A program made the position numbers and the translations under genes. From NCBI GenBank assembly GCA_963929535.1, contig CAWVIZ010000005.1, positions 140,112 through 204,111 on the forward strand: a DNA stretch of 64,000 nucleotides, written 5' to 3'. How positions within the stretch are numbered: the stretch's first letter is position 1; every line of letters begins with the position of its first letter. Below are positions 25,166-33,571 of this stretch, piece by piece. This DNA is from Pullilachnospira sp963929535. Lineage in GTDB: Bacteria > Bacillota > Clostridia > Lachnospirales > Lachnospiraceae. The notes under the pieces are model-generated. The model made no database searches. It was not told the DNA's origin and worked only from the letters and a program-made list of their open reading frames with translations.

Positions 25166-26995
25166 TTACTTTTTCATGTTCTCTCTCTTCCTCAGACGGG
25201 AATCCAGTATTTTCTTACGGATCCGCAGGCTTTTGGGAGTAACCTCCAGAAGCTCATCCCTGTCGATAAATTCCAGGGCCTGCTCCAGGCTGAGGATCCT
25301 GGGCGGCGTAAGCTTCAGGGCATCATCGGCGGAGGAAGAACGGGTGTTGGTCAGATGCTTTGTCTTGCATACGTTCAGCTCGATATCCTCGGCTTTTCCG
25401 TTCTGGCCGATGACCATACCGGCATAGACCTTTTCTCCGGGGCCGATAAAGAGGGTTCCTCTCTCCTGGGCGGAAAACAGTCCGTAGGTGACAGCTTCGC
25501 CGGCCTCAAAGGCGATCAGGGATCCCTGCTTGCGGTAGGCGATATCTCCCTTGTAGGGCGCGTAGTCATCAAAACTGGTGTTGATCACACCATTTCCCTT
25601 GGTGGAGGTGAGAAATTCTCCCCGGAATCCGATCAGACCTCTGGCGGGAATGGAAAATTCCAGACGGGTGTTGCCGTCGCTGGCCAGGCTCATGCCCTGC
25701 AGCTCACCCTTCCGCTCGCTGAGCTTCTGGATCACAGTACCGGAAAATTCCTCGGGAACGTCAATATAGGCGATCTCCATGGGCTCCAGCAGCTTGCCCC
25801 GCTCGTCGGTCTTGTACAGAACCTCTGCCTTGCTGACCGCGAACTCATAGCCCTCCCGGCGCATATTCTCGATCAGGACGGACAGATGAAGCTCTCCCCT
25901 TCCGGAAACCTTAAAGCAGTCAGGGGAATCCGTATCCTCCACCCGAAGACTCACATCCGTGTTCAGCTCCCTAAACAGTCTTTCCCGCAGATGGCGGGAG
26001 GTAACGTACTTGCCCTCCTGGCCGGCCATGGGGCTGTCATTTACCATAAAATACATGGCGATGGTGGGCTCGGAGATCTTCTGGAAGGGGATGGGCTCCG
26101 GATGCTCCAGGTCGCAGAGGGTATCTCCGATATGGATATCCGCGATTCCGGAGATGGCCACGATGGAGCCGATCCGGGCCTCCTGCACCTCCACCTTGTT
26201 CAGACCGTCGAACTCATACAGCTTGCTGATCTTTACCTTTTTCTTTTTGGAAGGATCATGATGGTTCATCAGCATGACCTCCTGGTTCACGGCGATTTTT
26301 CCGTTGTCCACCTTGCCCACGCCGATACGGCCCACATATTCATTGTAGTCAATGGTGCTGATCAGCACCTGGGTTCCCGCGTCGGGATCGCCCTCCGGAG
26401 CGGGGATATATTTTAAAATCGTCTCAAACAGCGGCTCCATGCTTTCCGGTGTATCGTTCAGATCCAGCACTGCGTGGCCGGTCTTGGCGGAAGCGTACAG
26501 GAAGGGGCAGTCCAGCTGCTCGTCAGAGGCGTCCAGATCCATCAGAAGTTCCAGAACCTCATCGATCACCTCGGCGGGACGCGCCTCCGGACGGTCGATC
26601 TTGTTGATACAGACGATCACGTGAAGATCCAGATCCAGAGCCTTTTTCAGAACGAAACGGGTCTGGGGCATGGCTCCTTCAAACGCGTCCACCACCAGGA
26701 TCACGCCGTTGACCATCTTCAGCACCCGCTCCACTTCTCCTCCGAAATCCGCATGTCCGGGAGTATCAATGATATTGATCTTTGTTCCCTTATAATAAAC
26801 GGCAGTGTTCTTGGACAGGATGGTGATGCCTCTTTCCCGTTCGATATCGTTGGAGTCCATGACCCGCTCCTGTACCTCCTGGTTTTCACGGAACACGCCG
26901 CTCTGACGCAGAAGCTGATCCACCAGGGTGGTCTTTCCGTGATCTACATGGGCGATGATTGCGATATTTCTGATATCTTCTCTTTTCGTTTTCAT
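25166..26995 (-). CDS. typA: Ribosome-associated GTPase TypA/BipA
   Basis: This 609-residue translational GTPase has G1 AHVDHGKTT, the switch I region ERERGITI, G3 DTPGHADFGGEVERV and G4 NKIDRP. EF-G-like domains II, III and V and the BipA-specific C-terminal domain follow (with RGLIGFRGEFLT and GEAVTYGLFSAQERG). TypA acts on ribosomes in stress and cold adaptation and in 50S assembly. ATG 26995 gives the family length. The open frame continues 22 codons upstream through what is clearly the promoter, so it is not coding. The gene is divergent from the SSB-like gene. Confidence 0.96.
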   Translation of the reverse strand: MKTKREDIRNIAIIAHVDHGKTTLVDQLLRQSGVFRENQEVQERVMDSNDIERERGITILSKNTAVYYKGTKINIIDTPGHADFGGEVERVLKMVNGVILVVDAFEGAMPQTRFVLKKALDLDLHVIVCINKIDRPEARPAEVIDEVLELLMDLDASDEQLDCPFLYASAKTGHAVLDLNDTPESMEPLFETILKYIPAPEGDPDAGTQVLISTIDYNEYVGRIGVGKVDNGKIAVNQEVMLMNHHDPSKKKKVKISKLYEFDGLNKVEVQEARIGSIVAISGIADIHIGDTLCDLEHPEPIPFQKISEPTIAMYFMVNDSPMAGQEGKYVTSRHLRERLFRELNTDVSLRVEDTDSPDCFKVSGRGELHLSVLIENMRREGYEFAVSKAEVLYKTDERGKLLEPMEIAYIDVPEEFSGTVIQKLSERKGELQGMSLASDGNTRLEFSIPARGLIGFRGEFLTSTKGNGVINTSFDDYAPYKGDIAYRKQGSLIAFEAGEAVTYGLFSAQERGTLFIGPGEKVYAGMVIGQNGKAEDIELNVCKTKHLTNTRSSSADDALKLTPPRILSLEQALEFIDRDELLEVTPKSLRIRKKILDSRLRKRENMKK

Positions 26996-27019
26996 GGAAT
27001 GTTCCTTTCCTTTGGAGGG

Positions 27020-27048
27020 GCTATATGCGATAAACCCCGTGTTTTCAA
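27020..27048 (-). promoter_or_regulatory. typA promoter
   Basis: On the minus strand TTGAAA (27048-27043) and TATAGC (27025-27020) are spaced by 17 bases. The predicted start near 27013 leaves a very short leader containing the ribosome site. Confidence 0.6.
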
Positions 27049-27207
27049 GACTTTTAGACATTTTTACCGATACAAGTCTATCACATTTTTTTCAGATTAC
27101 AAGGGAAAAGAAAAATTTTTTTAAAAAATGGTTCTAAACCGGAATTTCCCGAATAGATTAGTCTATATAAAAAATACAAACAAGAAGAGGAAGGGGAACT
27201 ATCATTC

Positions 27208-27834
27208 ATGTCAGATAAGATTATTGAAAACAACCAGGTGGAGATTATGGGGAAAATCGCTTCGCAGTTTACGTTCAGTCACCAGGTATTCGGTGAGGGA
27301 TTTTATATGGTGGATGTGCTGGTGAAGCGGCTCAGCGACTCGGAGGACAGGATTCCGGTGATGGTGTCCGAGAGGCTTCTGAATGTGAGCCAGGACTGCG
27401 AGGGAGAGTATATCCATGTCACAGGCCAGTTCCGGTCCTATAACCGGCACGAGGAGAAGAAAAACCGGCTGGTGCTCTCCGTGTTTGCCAGGGAAGTGGA
27501 GTTCGTGGAGGATGACGATGAGACCATGAAGACCAACGCCATCTTTCTGGACGGATACATATGTAAGCCTCCGGTCTACCGGAAAACACCGCTGGGAAGA
27601 GAGATCGCGGATCTTCTGGTGGCGGTGAACCGTCCTTATGGAAAATCCGACTATATTCCCTGTATCTGCTGGGGCAGGAACGCCCGCTACGCTTCGGCCT
27701 TTCAGGTGGGCGGACACGTACTGATCTGGGGGAGGATCCAGAGCCGGGAGTATGTAAAAAGGATCAGCGAGGAGGAGACAGAGAAGCGGACAGCCTATGA
27801 AATTTCCGTCAGCAAGCTGGAATATGCGGATTGA
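27208..27834 (+). CDS. Single-stranded DNA-binding protein-like, two OB folds
   Basis: This 208-residue protein looks like a tandem of two OB-fold units. The first (about 5-100) opens NQVEIMGKIASQFTFSHQV and ends LSVFAREVEFVED. The second (about 105-205) opens NAIFLDGYICKPPVYRKTPLGREIADLLVAVNRPYGKSDYIPCI, the classic SSB-family pattern, and continues CWGRNARYASAF and GHVLIWGRIQSREY. It lacks the acidic IPF tail of replicative SSB, so it is probably a paralog. ATG 27208 follows AGGAAGGGG. Its stop overlaps the -35 box of the dapA riboswitch promoter. Confidence 0.82.
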   Translation: MSDKIIENNQVEIMGKIASQFTFSHQVFGEGFYMVDVLVKRLSDSEDRIPVMVSERLLNVSQDCEGEYIHVTGQFRSYNRHEEKKNRLVLSVFAREVEFVEDDDETMKTNAIFLDGYICKPPVYRKTPLGREIADLLVAVNRPYGKSDYIPCICWGRNARYASAFQVGGHVLIWGRIQSREYVKRISEEETEKRTAYEISVSKLEYAD

Positions 27835-27859
27835 CAAAAAAATTGAATAATGATATAGT
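27831..27859 (+). promoter_or_regulatory. Promoter of the lysine riboswitch-dapAB transcript
   Basis: TTGACA (27831-27836) and TATAGT (27854-27859) have a 17-base spacer. The -35 box contains the stop codon of the upstream gene. Confidence 0.85.
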
Positions 27860-27871
27860 GAATGAAATGAA

Positions 27872-28117
27872 AGTAGTGATAGAGGTTGCGTTTTTTATGA
27901 GTATTTCGCCGGATGTGTCAGGCGCAGAGGAAGGCGGAAGAAAGGAAAGGACGCCGAAGGAAAAGAGCGCCTGAAGCTCTGATCCTGGGCATATTCGTGA
28001 AGAACGGTATGACTGTCATCGTATGATGGAGAGCTATCCCTAACAGTGAAAAGGCGGATTTGTTTCAGCGCAGATTCTAAGAGGCGGGCTCACCCATGGT
28101 AGCTGCGCCTCTTGTTT
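27872..28117 (+). promoter_or_regulatory. Lysine riboswitch (L box) with terminator
   Basis: The aptamer shows the conserved AGAGG start (27881), the core AAAGGA-ACGCCGAAGGAAAAG near 27945-27966, CTGGGC, and GACTGTCATC...GATGGAGAGCTATCC (about 28011-28039), closing the P1 stem with GTGATAG at 27876. The terminator hairpin AAGAGGCG (28079-28086) with CGCCTCTT (28106-28113) is followed by GTTTT. Lysine binding should favour termination before dapA and dapB, which make the lysine precursor. Confidence 0.9.
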
Positions 28118-28118
28118 T

Positions 28119-28256
28119 GCGCGATACGCCCGGCAAGCGTCCGCCATGCTTGCATGAGCGGGCATTTGCCGGGCAACGGACAGCGAACGGCTTTGCCGTG
28201 AGCTGTCCGCAGTATCGCAGGAATCGGATGGGGTAAGGGATTTCCCCTATCCGATT
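28119..28256. repeat. Structured dispersed repeat of about 138 bp, copy A
   Basis: This copy and 33167-33305 are about 85-90 percent identical by eye over their full length. Ends pair (GCGATAC with GTATCGC), inner arms pair (CCCGGCAA with TTGCCGGG; GGACAGC with GCTGTCC around ACGGC-TT-GCCGT), and a last hairpin pairs AATCGGATGGGG with CCCCTATCCGATT. It encodes no protein. It sits between the riboswitch terminator and the dapA ribosome site, so it is part of the mRNA leader. Confidence 0.85.
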
Positions 28257-28289
28257 GAGACAGAAAGATCCAAGGAAAGGAGAATTTCA

Positions 28290-29174
28290 ATGGCTATTTT
28301 TAAGGGTGCAGGTGTGGCGATTGTTACGCCGATGAAGGAGAATTTTCAGATCAATTACGATAAACTGGATGAGATCCTGGAAGAGCAGATCGCGGGGGGG
28401 ACGGATTCCATCATCATCTGCGGCACTACCGGCGAGTCGGCCACGCTGACGGAAGCGGAGCATATGGAAGCCATCCGGTTTACCATCCAGAGGGTAAATC
28501 ACCGGATCCCTGTGATCGCGGGAACCGGTTCCAACAGTACGGCCACTGCGGTACAGATGTCCAAAGAGGCGGAGGAGGCAGGCGCTGACGGCCTTCTGCT
28601 GGTGACTCCCTACTATAATAAGGCTACCCAGAACGGCCTGATCGCCCATTACAGCGCTGTGGCGGAGGCTGTGAAAACACCCATGATCGTGTACAATGTT
28701 CCCAGCCGTACCGGGTGCAGCGTGGCGGCCAGAACCATGGCTTATATGGTAAAGAATATTGAGAACGTGGTGGGCATCAAGGAGGCCTCCGGGGATATCA
28801 GCTACGCTGCGGAACTGATGAATCTGTGTGACGGTCAGGTAGAGCTGTATTCCGGAAATGACGATATGATCGTGCCGCTCCTGTCGCTGGGAGGTATCGG
28901 AGTGATCTCCGTACTCTCCAACATTGCGCCCAGACAGACCCATGATATTGTGGCCAAGTTCCTGGAGGGGGATATCCAGGGAAGCCGCCAGCTTCAGCTG
29001 AAGGCATTTCCCCTGATCAAGGCCCTGTTCTGCGAGGTGAACCCCATTCCGGTAAAGACTGCCATGAACATGATGGGCAAGGAAGTCGGACCGCTGCGTC
29101 TGCCGATGACAGAGATGGAAGAGGCCAACAAGGCCCGTCTGGCGGAAGAAATGAAGAAATTCGGACTTCTGTAG
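28290..29174 (+). CDS. dapA: 4-hydroxy-tetrahydrodipicolinate synthase
   Basis: This 294-residue TIM-barrel enzyme condenses pyruvate with aspartate semialdehyde, the first committed step of lysine and diaminopimelate synthesis. Visible are the GTTGESATLTEAEH loop, the catalytic Tyr in YNVPSRTGCS, the Schiff-base Lys in VGIKEASGD, and YSGNDDMIVPLLSLGGIGVISV. ATG 28290 follows AAGGAAAGGAG. It is the first gene after the lysine riboswitch and is 42 bases upstream of dapB. Confidence 0.97.
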   Translation: MAIFKGAGVAIVTPMKENFQINYDKLDEILEEQIAGGTDSIIICGTTGESATLTEAEHMEAIRFTIQRVNHRIPVIAGTGSNSTATAVQMSKEAEEAGADGLLLVTPYYNKATQNGLIAHYSAVAEAVKTPMIVYNVPSRTGCSVAARTMAYMVKNIENVVGIKEASGDISYAAELMNLCDGQVELYSGNDDMIVPLLSLGGIGVISVLSNIAPRQTHDIVAKFLEGDIQGSRQLQLKAFPLIKALFCEVNPIPVKTAMNMMGKEVGPLRLPMTEMEEANKARLAEEMKKFGLL

Positions 29175-29216
29175 GAAGTCTGCGGATTTTAACGTTGATA
29201 CAGAGAGGGAGAAACT

Positions 29217-29987
29217 ATGGTAAAAGTAATTATGCATGGCTGCAACGGCCATATGGGACAGGTGGTATCCGGACTGATCAAGGATGATCCGGAGATCGAA
29301 GTCGTTGCCGGCATTGACCTGGTGGATAACAGAGACAACGGATATCCTGTATTTACGGACATCTGGAGCTGCGATGTGGAGGCGGATGCAGTGATCGATT
29401 TCTGCACTGCAAAGGCTGTGGATACGCTGCTGGAGTACTGTGTAAAACGCCAGATCCCGGTGGTTCTGTGCACCACAGGACTTTCCCAGGAGCAGATCGG
29501 CAAGGTGGAGGAAGCCAGCAAAAAGGTGGCTGTGCTGAAGTCCGCCAATATGTCCCTGGGGATCAATCTTTTCCTGAAGCTGCTGAAGGATGCGGCCAGA
29601 ACACTGGCGGCTGCCGGCTTTGATATGGAGATCGTGGAGAAGCACCATAAGCTGAAGGTAGACGCTCCCAGCGGTACGGCGCTGGCGCTGGCGGACAGCA
29701 TCAATGAGGCGCTGGATGGAAAGTATCATTATGTATATGACAGAAGCCAGGTGCGCAGGAAAAGAGATGACAAGGAGATCGGAATCTCCGCTGTACGGGG
29801 CGGCACCATCGTGGGCGATCATGAGGTGATCTTCGCCGGCACCGATGAGGTGATCACTTTCCAGCATACGGCATATTCCAAGGCCATTTTCGGAAAGGGC
29901 GCTGTGCAGGCGGCCAAATTCCTGGCAGGGAAAGGCCCGGGCTGGTATCAGATGAGCGATGTGATCCAGACGGATGAGCAGGAATAG
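29217..29987 (+). CDS. dapB: 4-hydroxy-tetrahydrodipicolinate reductase
   Basis: This 256-residue enzyme carries out the step after DapA. The N-terminal NAD(P)-binding motif is MHGCNGHMGQVV. The catalytic signature EKHHKLKVDAPSGTAL contains the His pair and the Lys, and VRGGTIVGDHEVIFAG is typical of the tetramerisation region. ATG 29217 follows GAGAGGGAG. It is co-transcribed with dapA and followed by a strong terminator. Confidence 0.97.
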   Translation: MVKVIMHGCNGHMGQVVSGLIKDDPEIEVVAGIDLVDNRDNGYPVFTDIWSCDVEADAVIDFCTAKAVDTLLEYCVKRQIPVVLCTTGLSQEQIGKVEEASKKVAVLKSANMSLGINLFLKLLKDAARTLAAAGFDMEIVEKHHKLKVDAPSGTALALADSINEALDGKYHYVYDRSQVRRKRDDKEIGISAVRGGTIVGDHEVIFAGTDEVITFQHTAYSKAIFGKGAVQAAKFLAGKGPGWYQMSDVIQTDEQE

Positions 29988-30015
29988 ATGGGAATGCAAA
30001 AAAGAAACTGACTGG

Positions 30016-30051
30016 AAACGGTATAGCCGCCTGCGGCTATGCCGTTTTTTT
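30016..30051 (+). terminator. Terminator after dapB
   Basis: AAACGGTATAGCCGC pairs with GGCTATGCCGTTT around CTGC and is followed by a T-run (30045-30051). Confidence 0.9.
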
Positions 30052-30127
30052 GGATGGTGCGCCTGGCGGCGCACGTTTCTCAGTGTTTTCCATATCAGAA
30101 TACCGCAAAGAAAGAGAGGGAAGATAA

Positions 30128-31741
30128 ATGACAGCCCAGGTACTGCCCCGGGGAAAGAAAAAAAGAGCGTTCATCCTGCTGTGTCTGATACAGGGAGGAT
30201 TGATGTGTGCCGCACCGTTTCTGACAAGTTTTCTGGGGCGTGCAGTGAATGAGGCCTCCGGAGCGCCGGGCCGGGCGGCAGGATTTTTGGCGGTTTTTGC
30301 CGTGGGAATTCTGCTGGTTCAGGGGCTGAGCGTATGGACGAGGCAGAGAGAGCGGAGGATGCTGGATAATACGGTACAGGAACGGCAGAGAGAATACCTT
30401 CGGGGAATTTCCAGGGCCTCCTGGGAACAAACGGTGGGAACCGGTTCGGGAAAGCTGTTGTATTACATATTCGATCTGACGGAAGAGATGTGTCAGGATG
30501 CGTTTCTGGCAGTTTCACTGCTGACCGGCATCTGCTTTACCGTTCTGTCGGTGACTGTCAATGTGGCGCTGATAGCGCCGGTTTTTCTTCCGGTATTTTA
30601 TCTGCTTCTTCCGTTGTGCGTCTGGCTCTCTCTGAGAAGCGCTGACCGCTGTCTGGGCTCTCACCAGCGCAGGATCGCCGCCCAGGCTGACTGCAGAAAT
30701 GTTCTGGAAGAAAACCTGAATAATCTGTACGCCATTGACCTGAACCATGATAATGTTTTTTTCAGAAAGCGGTTTGAGGAAGCCCTGCGCCGGACGGTAT
30801 CCATGGAGAACGGGCATCAGCGTACTGTACTGGGATATCAGTTCACAGACAGGATCTGCCGGTTCGCAGCCGAAATCGGAATTTTTCTTCTGGCGGTTTT
30901 TCTTATGCGGCAGGGACGCCTGGAAGCGGGATAGATGCTGGTGCTGATGGAATACGGTCTTCTGATCTTTGAACAGCTGAGTCAGGTGAATTATGTGAGA
31001 GATCTGCTTCATGGGGTCCGGGCAGCCCTGGATGCGCTGCAGGAGCTGGAGCCCCGCAGGAATGTGGAAGACGGTACCATAGAAACCTGGGAGGCAGAAA
31101 AACATACGGCAGGCGCTCCGCTGGTGGAAGTAAGAAACGCGCGTCCGCCCTTTCATCTGTCCGGTGCTTATCATCTGTACATTTACCGCGGTCAGAAGAT
31201 TTTACTGTCGGGAAAATCCGGAAAAGGGAAAAGCACTCTGTTCCGGATGCTGGTACGTTTGATGGATACTGCCGGCGGAAGCATTCTGGTCAACGGAAGA
31301 GATATCCGGGACTATCGCCTGGATGTCCTGCGCCGGGAAATCAGTTATATGCCTCAGTTCACATATCTGATAAATGGCACTGTACTGGAAAACATCCTCT
31401 GGGGAAATGAACAGCCCGACAGAAAAGAAGCCGGAGAGCTTCTGCGGAAAGCAGGTCTGGAAAATTCTGCCTGCCGGAATCAGGGAAGGATCCGGAATCA
31501 TGGGGATAATATTTCCGGAGGAGAACGGCAGCGCATCGGTATCCTGCGATGCATTCTTCGGAAAAGCCGGATATATCTGTTTAATGAACCGTTTTCCAAT
31601 TTGGATGAGGAGAACAAACGGAGAATGCTGGAGCTGATCTTGGAAAAATGCGGAGAGAAGACAGTGTTGATCATTTCCCATGACAGGATTGCTGAAGAGT
31701 ATCTCCGGGAGGTGATGGACATTGATGAAATATTTTCATAA
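30128..31741 (+). pseudogene. ABC exporter half-transporter interrupted by an in-frame amber stop
   Basis: The frame 30128-31741 encodes one ABC exporter half (537 residues in total) but is cut by TAG at 30932-30934. Before the stop are five or so transmembrane helices. After it, the same frame continues with MLVLMEYGLLIFEQ, completing the membrane domain. A full nucleotide-binding domain follows: Walker A GKSGKGKST, Q-loop MPQF, signature ISGGERQR, Walker B IYLFNEPFSNLD and an H-loop His in ISHD. Walker B ends in Asn-Glu rather than Asp-Glu. An ATG directly follows the TAG, but without a strong ribosome site. The partner gene is also damaged, so decay is more likely than recoding. Confidence 0.75.
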
Positions 31742-33136
31742 AAGAGAAAAATCCAGCAGCGGGAAAACAGACCGGATGGCGGAAGGTATTTGGGCCGGAG
31801 GGAAGGTAGGGAGCCGGCTGATACCGGCATTTTTTCTCTATTTTCTGGTACAGGCGGCGCTTCCCTGGTCTGCCCGGCTCCTTACCCGGGTGCTGGAACT
31901 TATGGAAGCGAAAACTCTGCCGGGGACGCTTCTTGGAGGATATCTTTTTGGCAGGCTTTTCTTTTATGCGGGAGGGGCGGCGGCCCAGTACCTGTTTGCC
32001 GTATCGGGGATATTGCTGGCAGAGAGGGCGGAAGCTGCCTTTTATGTACATATGGACGGGAAGCCTCTGGAACAGAAAAAAGCCTGTGGGGGCGGCGGGA
32101 CAGCGGAAAAGTTTACGCTCATCAGAGACTACGCAAAAAAACTGCCGGTTCCTGTGATGCTTGCCGAGGAGCTGCTGGTATCTGTGGCGGTCTCCGGCAT
32201 ATTTCTTCTGGAACTTCAGCCGGGGCTTCTGATCCCTCTTCTGCTTCCCCTTCTGGTATGGTTCGCGTTTTCTCTGGGACTGACCCGGGAGACAGGGAAA
32301 AAACTGGAGAAGCGCCTGACCGACCGTCAGGAACTTCACAGAGCTTTGAGCAGGATCCTGGAGAACCTGGAGTCTGTTCTGGTCTTTTGTTCCCGAAGTC
32401 AGGTGGGCAGTTTGTGCTTAAAAGAGCAGGAGGCGTACCGGGAAAGTGATCTGGAATATCAACGGCTGTACAGCCTGCAGGAAATGTTGAATCAGATCAT
32501 CCTGATGGCGGGAAAAACCGGATTTTTCTGCGCTGCGGCTGCCGCGGGGAACACAGGCGCCGCGGAACTGATGACAGGTCTGCTGCTGATGGAGTATCTG
32601 TATTATCCGGTATTTTCCGTGGGAAATCTGCTCCGGACTGTCAGAGAACTGCGGATTTCCAAAAAACAGATAACAACAGAATGGGAAAAGACGGGACCGG
32701 AACAGATCCGGGAAAAATTTCCTATATGGAGCAGTTTCCGGCAGTTTATTCCATGAGTGTACGGGACAATCTCTGCCTTGGAAGACCGGTGGATGAGGAG
32801 AAAATGCGGGCCGTCTGCCGGAAAACGGGAATTGATGAAAAAATACGAAGCCTGCCGGAGGGCTATGAAACCATATTGGCGGAGAAAGGACAAAATCTGT
32901 CCGGCGGACAGGCGCAGAGACTCGTTCTGGCAAGAACTCTGCTGCGGAATGCCAGCCTGCTGATCTTTGATGAACCCACATCCGCGCTGGATCCCGGGAT
33001 GGAGGAGCGTTTTTGGAAGGTAGTGGAGGAATGGAAGGAGACCCGCAGCATCCTGGTGATCACCCACAGCAGGGAGGCCCAGAAGCATGGGGATGTGGTC
33101 TGGCAGTTGTCAGACGGTCAGATAAAAGCGATATAG
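31725..33136 (+). pseudogene. Partner ABC exporter gene with frameshift and lost Walker A
   Basis: From ATG 31725 an intact membrane domain runs to about 32690 (MTGLLLMEYLYYPVF is its last helix) and ends out of frame at 32756. A second frame carries the end of a nucleotide-binding domain from about 32720 to 33136: the Q-loop region ISYMEQFPAVYSMSV, signature LSGGQAQR, Walker B LLIFDEPTSALD and H-loop VITHSRE. The Walker A segment and about 80 residues around it are missing between the two. An internal deletion plus frameshift is the simplest reading. The protein could not bind ATP normally. The start overlaps the previous gene, so this was a heterodimer operon. Confidence 0.8.
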
Positions 33137-33163
33137 GAGAGCCCGGCCGGGCTCTCCTGATTT
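33135..33163 (+). terminator. Terminator after the broken ABC exporter operon
   Basis: AGGAGAGCCCGG pairs perfectly with CCGGGCTCTCCT (33135-33158), followed by GATTTTA. The hairpin has no loop bases in its central CCGG, so a few pairs must open. Confidence 0.75.
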
Positions 33164-33166
33164 TAT

Positions 33167-33305
33167 GCGCGATACGCCCGGCAAGCAGCCGTCATGCTTG
33201 CATGAGCGGATATTTGCCGGGCAACGGACAGCGAACGGCATTAGCCGTGAGCTGTCCGCGGTATCGCGGGGATCGGATGGGGGAAGGGACTTGCCCTATC
33301 CGATT
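33167..33305. repeat. Structured dispersed repeat of about 138 bp, copy B
   Basis: This has the same arms as the 28119 copy, with compensating or tolerated changes in loops (for example AGCAGCCGTCAT against AGCGTCCGCCAT). It follows the exporter terminator and precedes the promoter of the 33572 gene. A short GC-poor tail to 33470 contains no gene. Confidence 0.85.
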
Positions 33306-33474
33306 GGCTTTCCGGCTAAGATATAGTGATTATGCGGGAGGCGAAGCTTTGCAGAGAACGCGGCTTTGCCGGCTGCGGATCCGCCATGAGAATAAGCTTC
33401 CGGAAAGCCGGAATGGGGAATGGATGTGAGGAGGCTGGAAAAACGGCGAAGCGGATAAAAATGAAAATTTAACT

Positions 33475-33502
33475 TTGAAATAATCGCGTAATATAGTATA
33501 AT
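33475..33502 (+). promoter_or_regulatory. Promoter of the CcdA-thioredoxin fusion gene
   Basis: TTGAAA (33475-33480) and TATAAT (33497-33502) are separated by 16 bases. The start codon lies about 70 bases downstream. Confidence 0.65.
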
Positions 33503-33571
33503 GGTCATAAAACAGTAAGAGATCATGAAAAAAGGATAAGTACCGCGGAAACAGGAAGGGGCTGTGCGTTG

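Noticed and set aside
26996..27061. N-terminal extension of TypA
   Set aside because: The extension covers the -10 and -35 boxes of the typA promoter, and the family begins at MKTKREDIRNIAIIAH.
28090..28290. Minus-strand open frame over the 138-bp repeat
   Set aside because: It arises from the palindromic GC-rich repeat, is not kept in frame in the second copy, and has no ribosome site.
30932..30934. UAG recoding (pyrrolysine or read-through) in the ABC exporter
   Set aside because: No downstream recoding structure was evident and the partner gene is independently destroyed, so decay is simpler.
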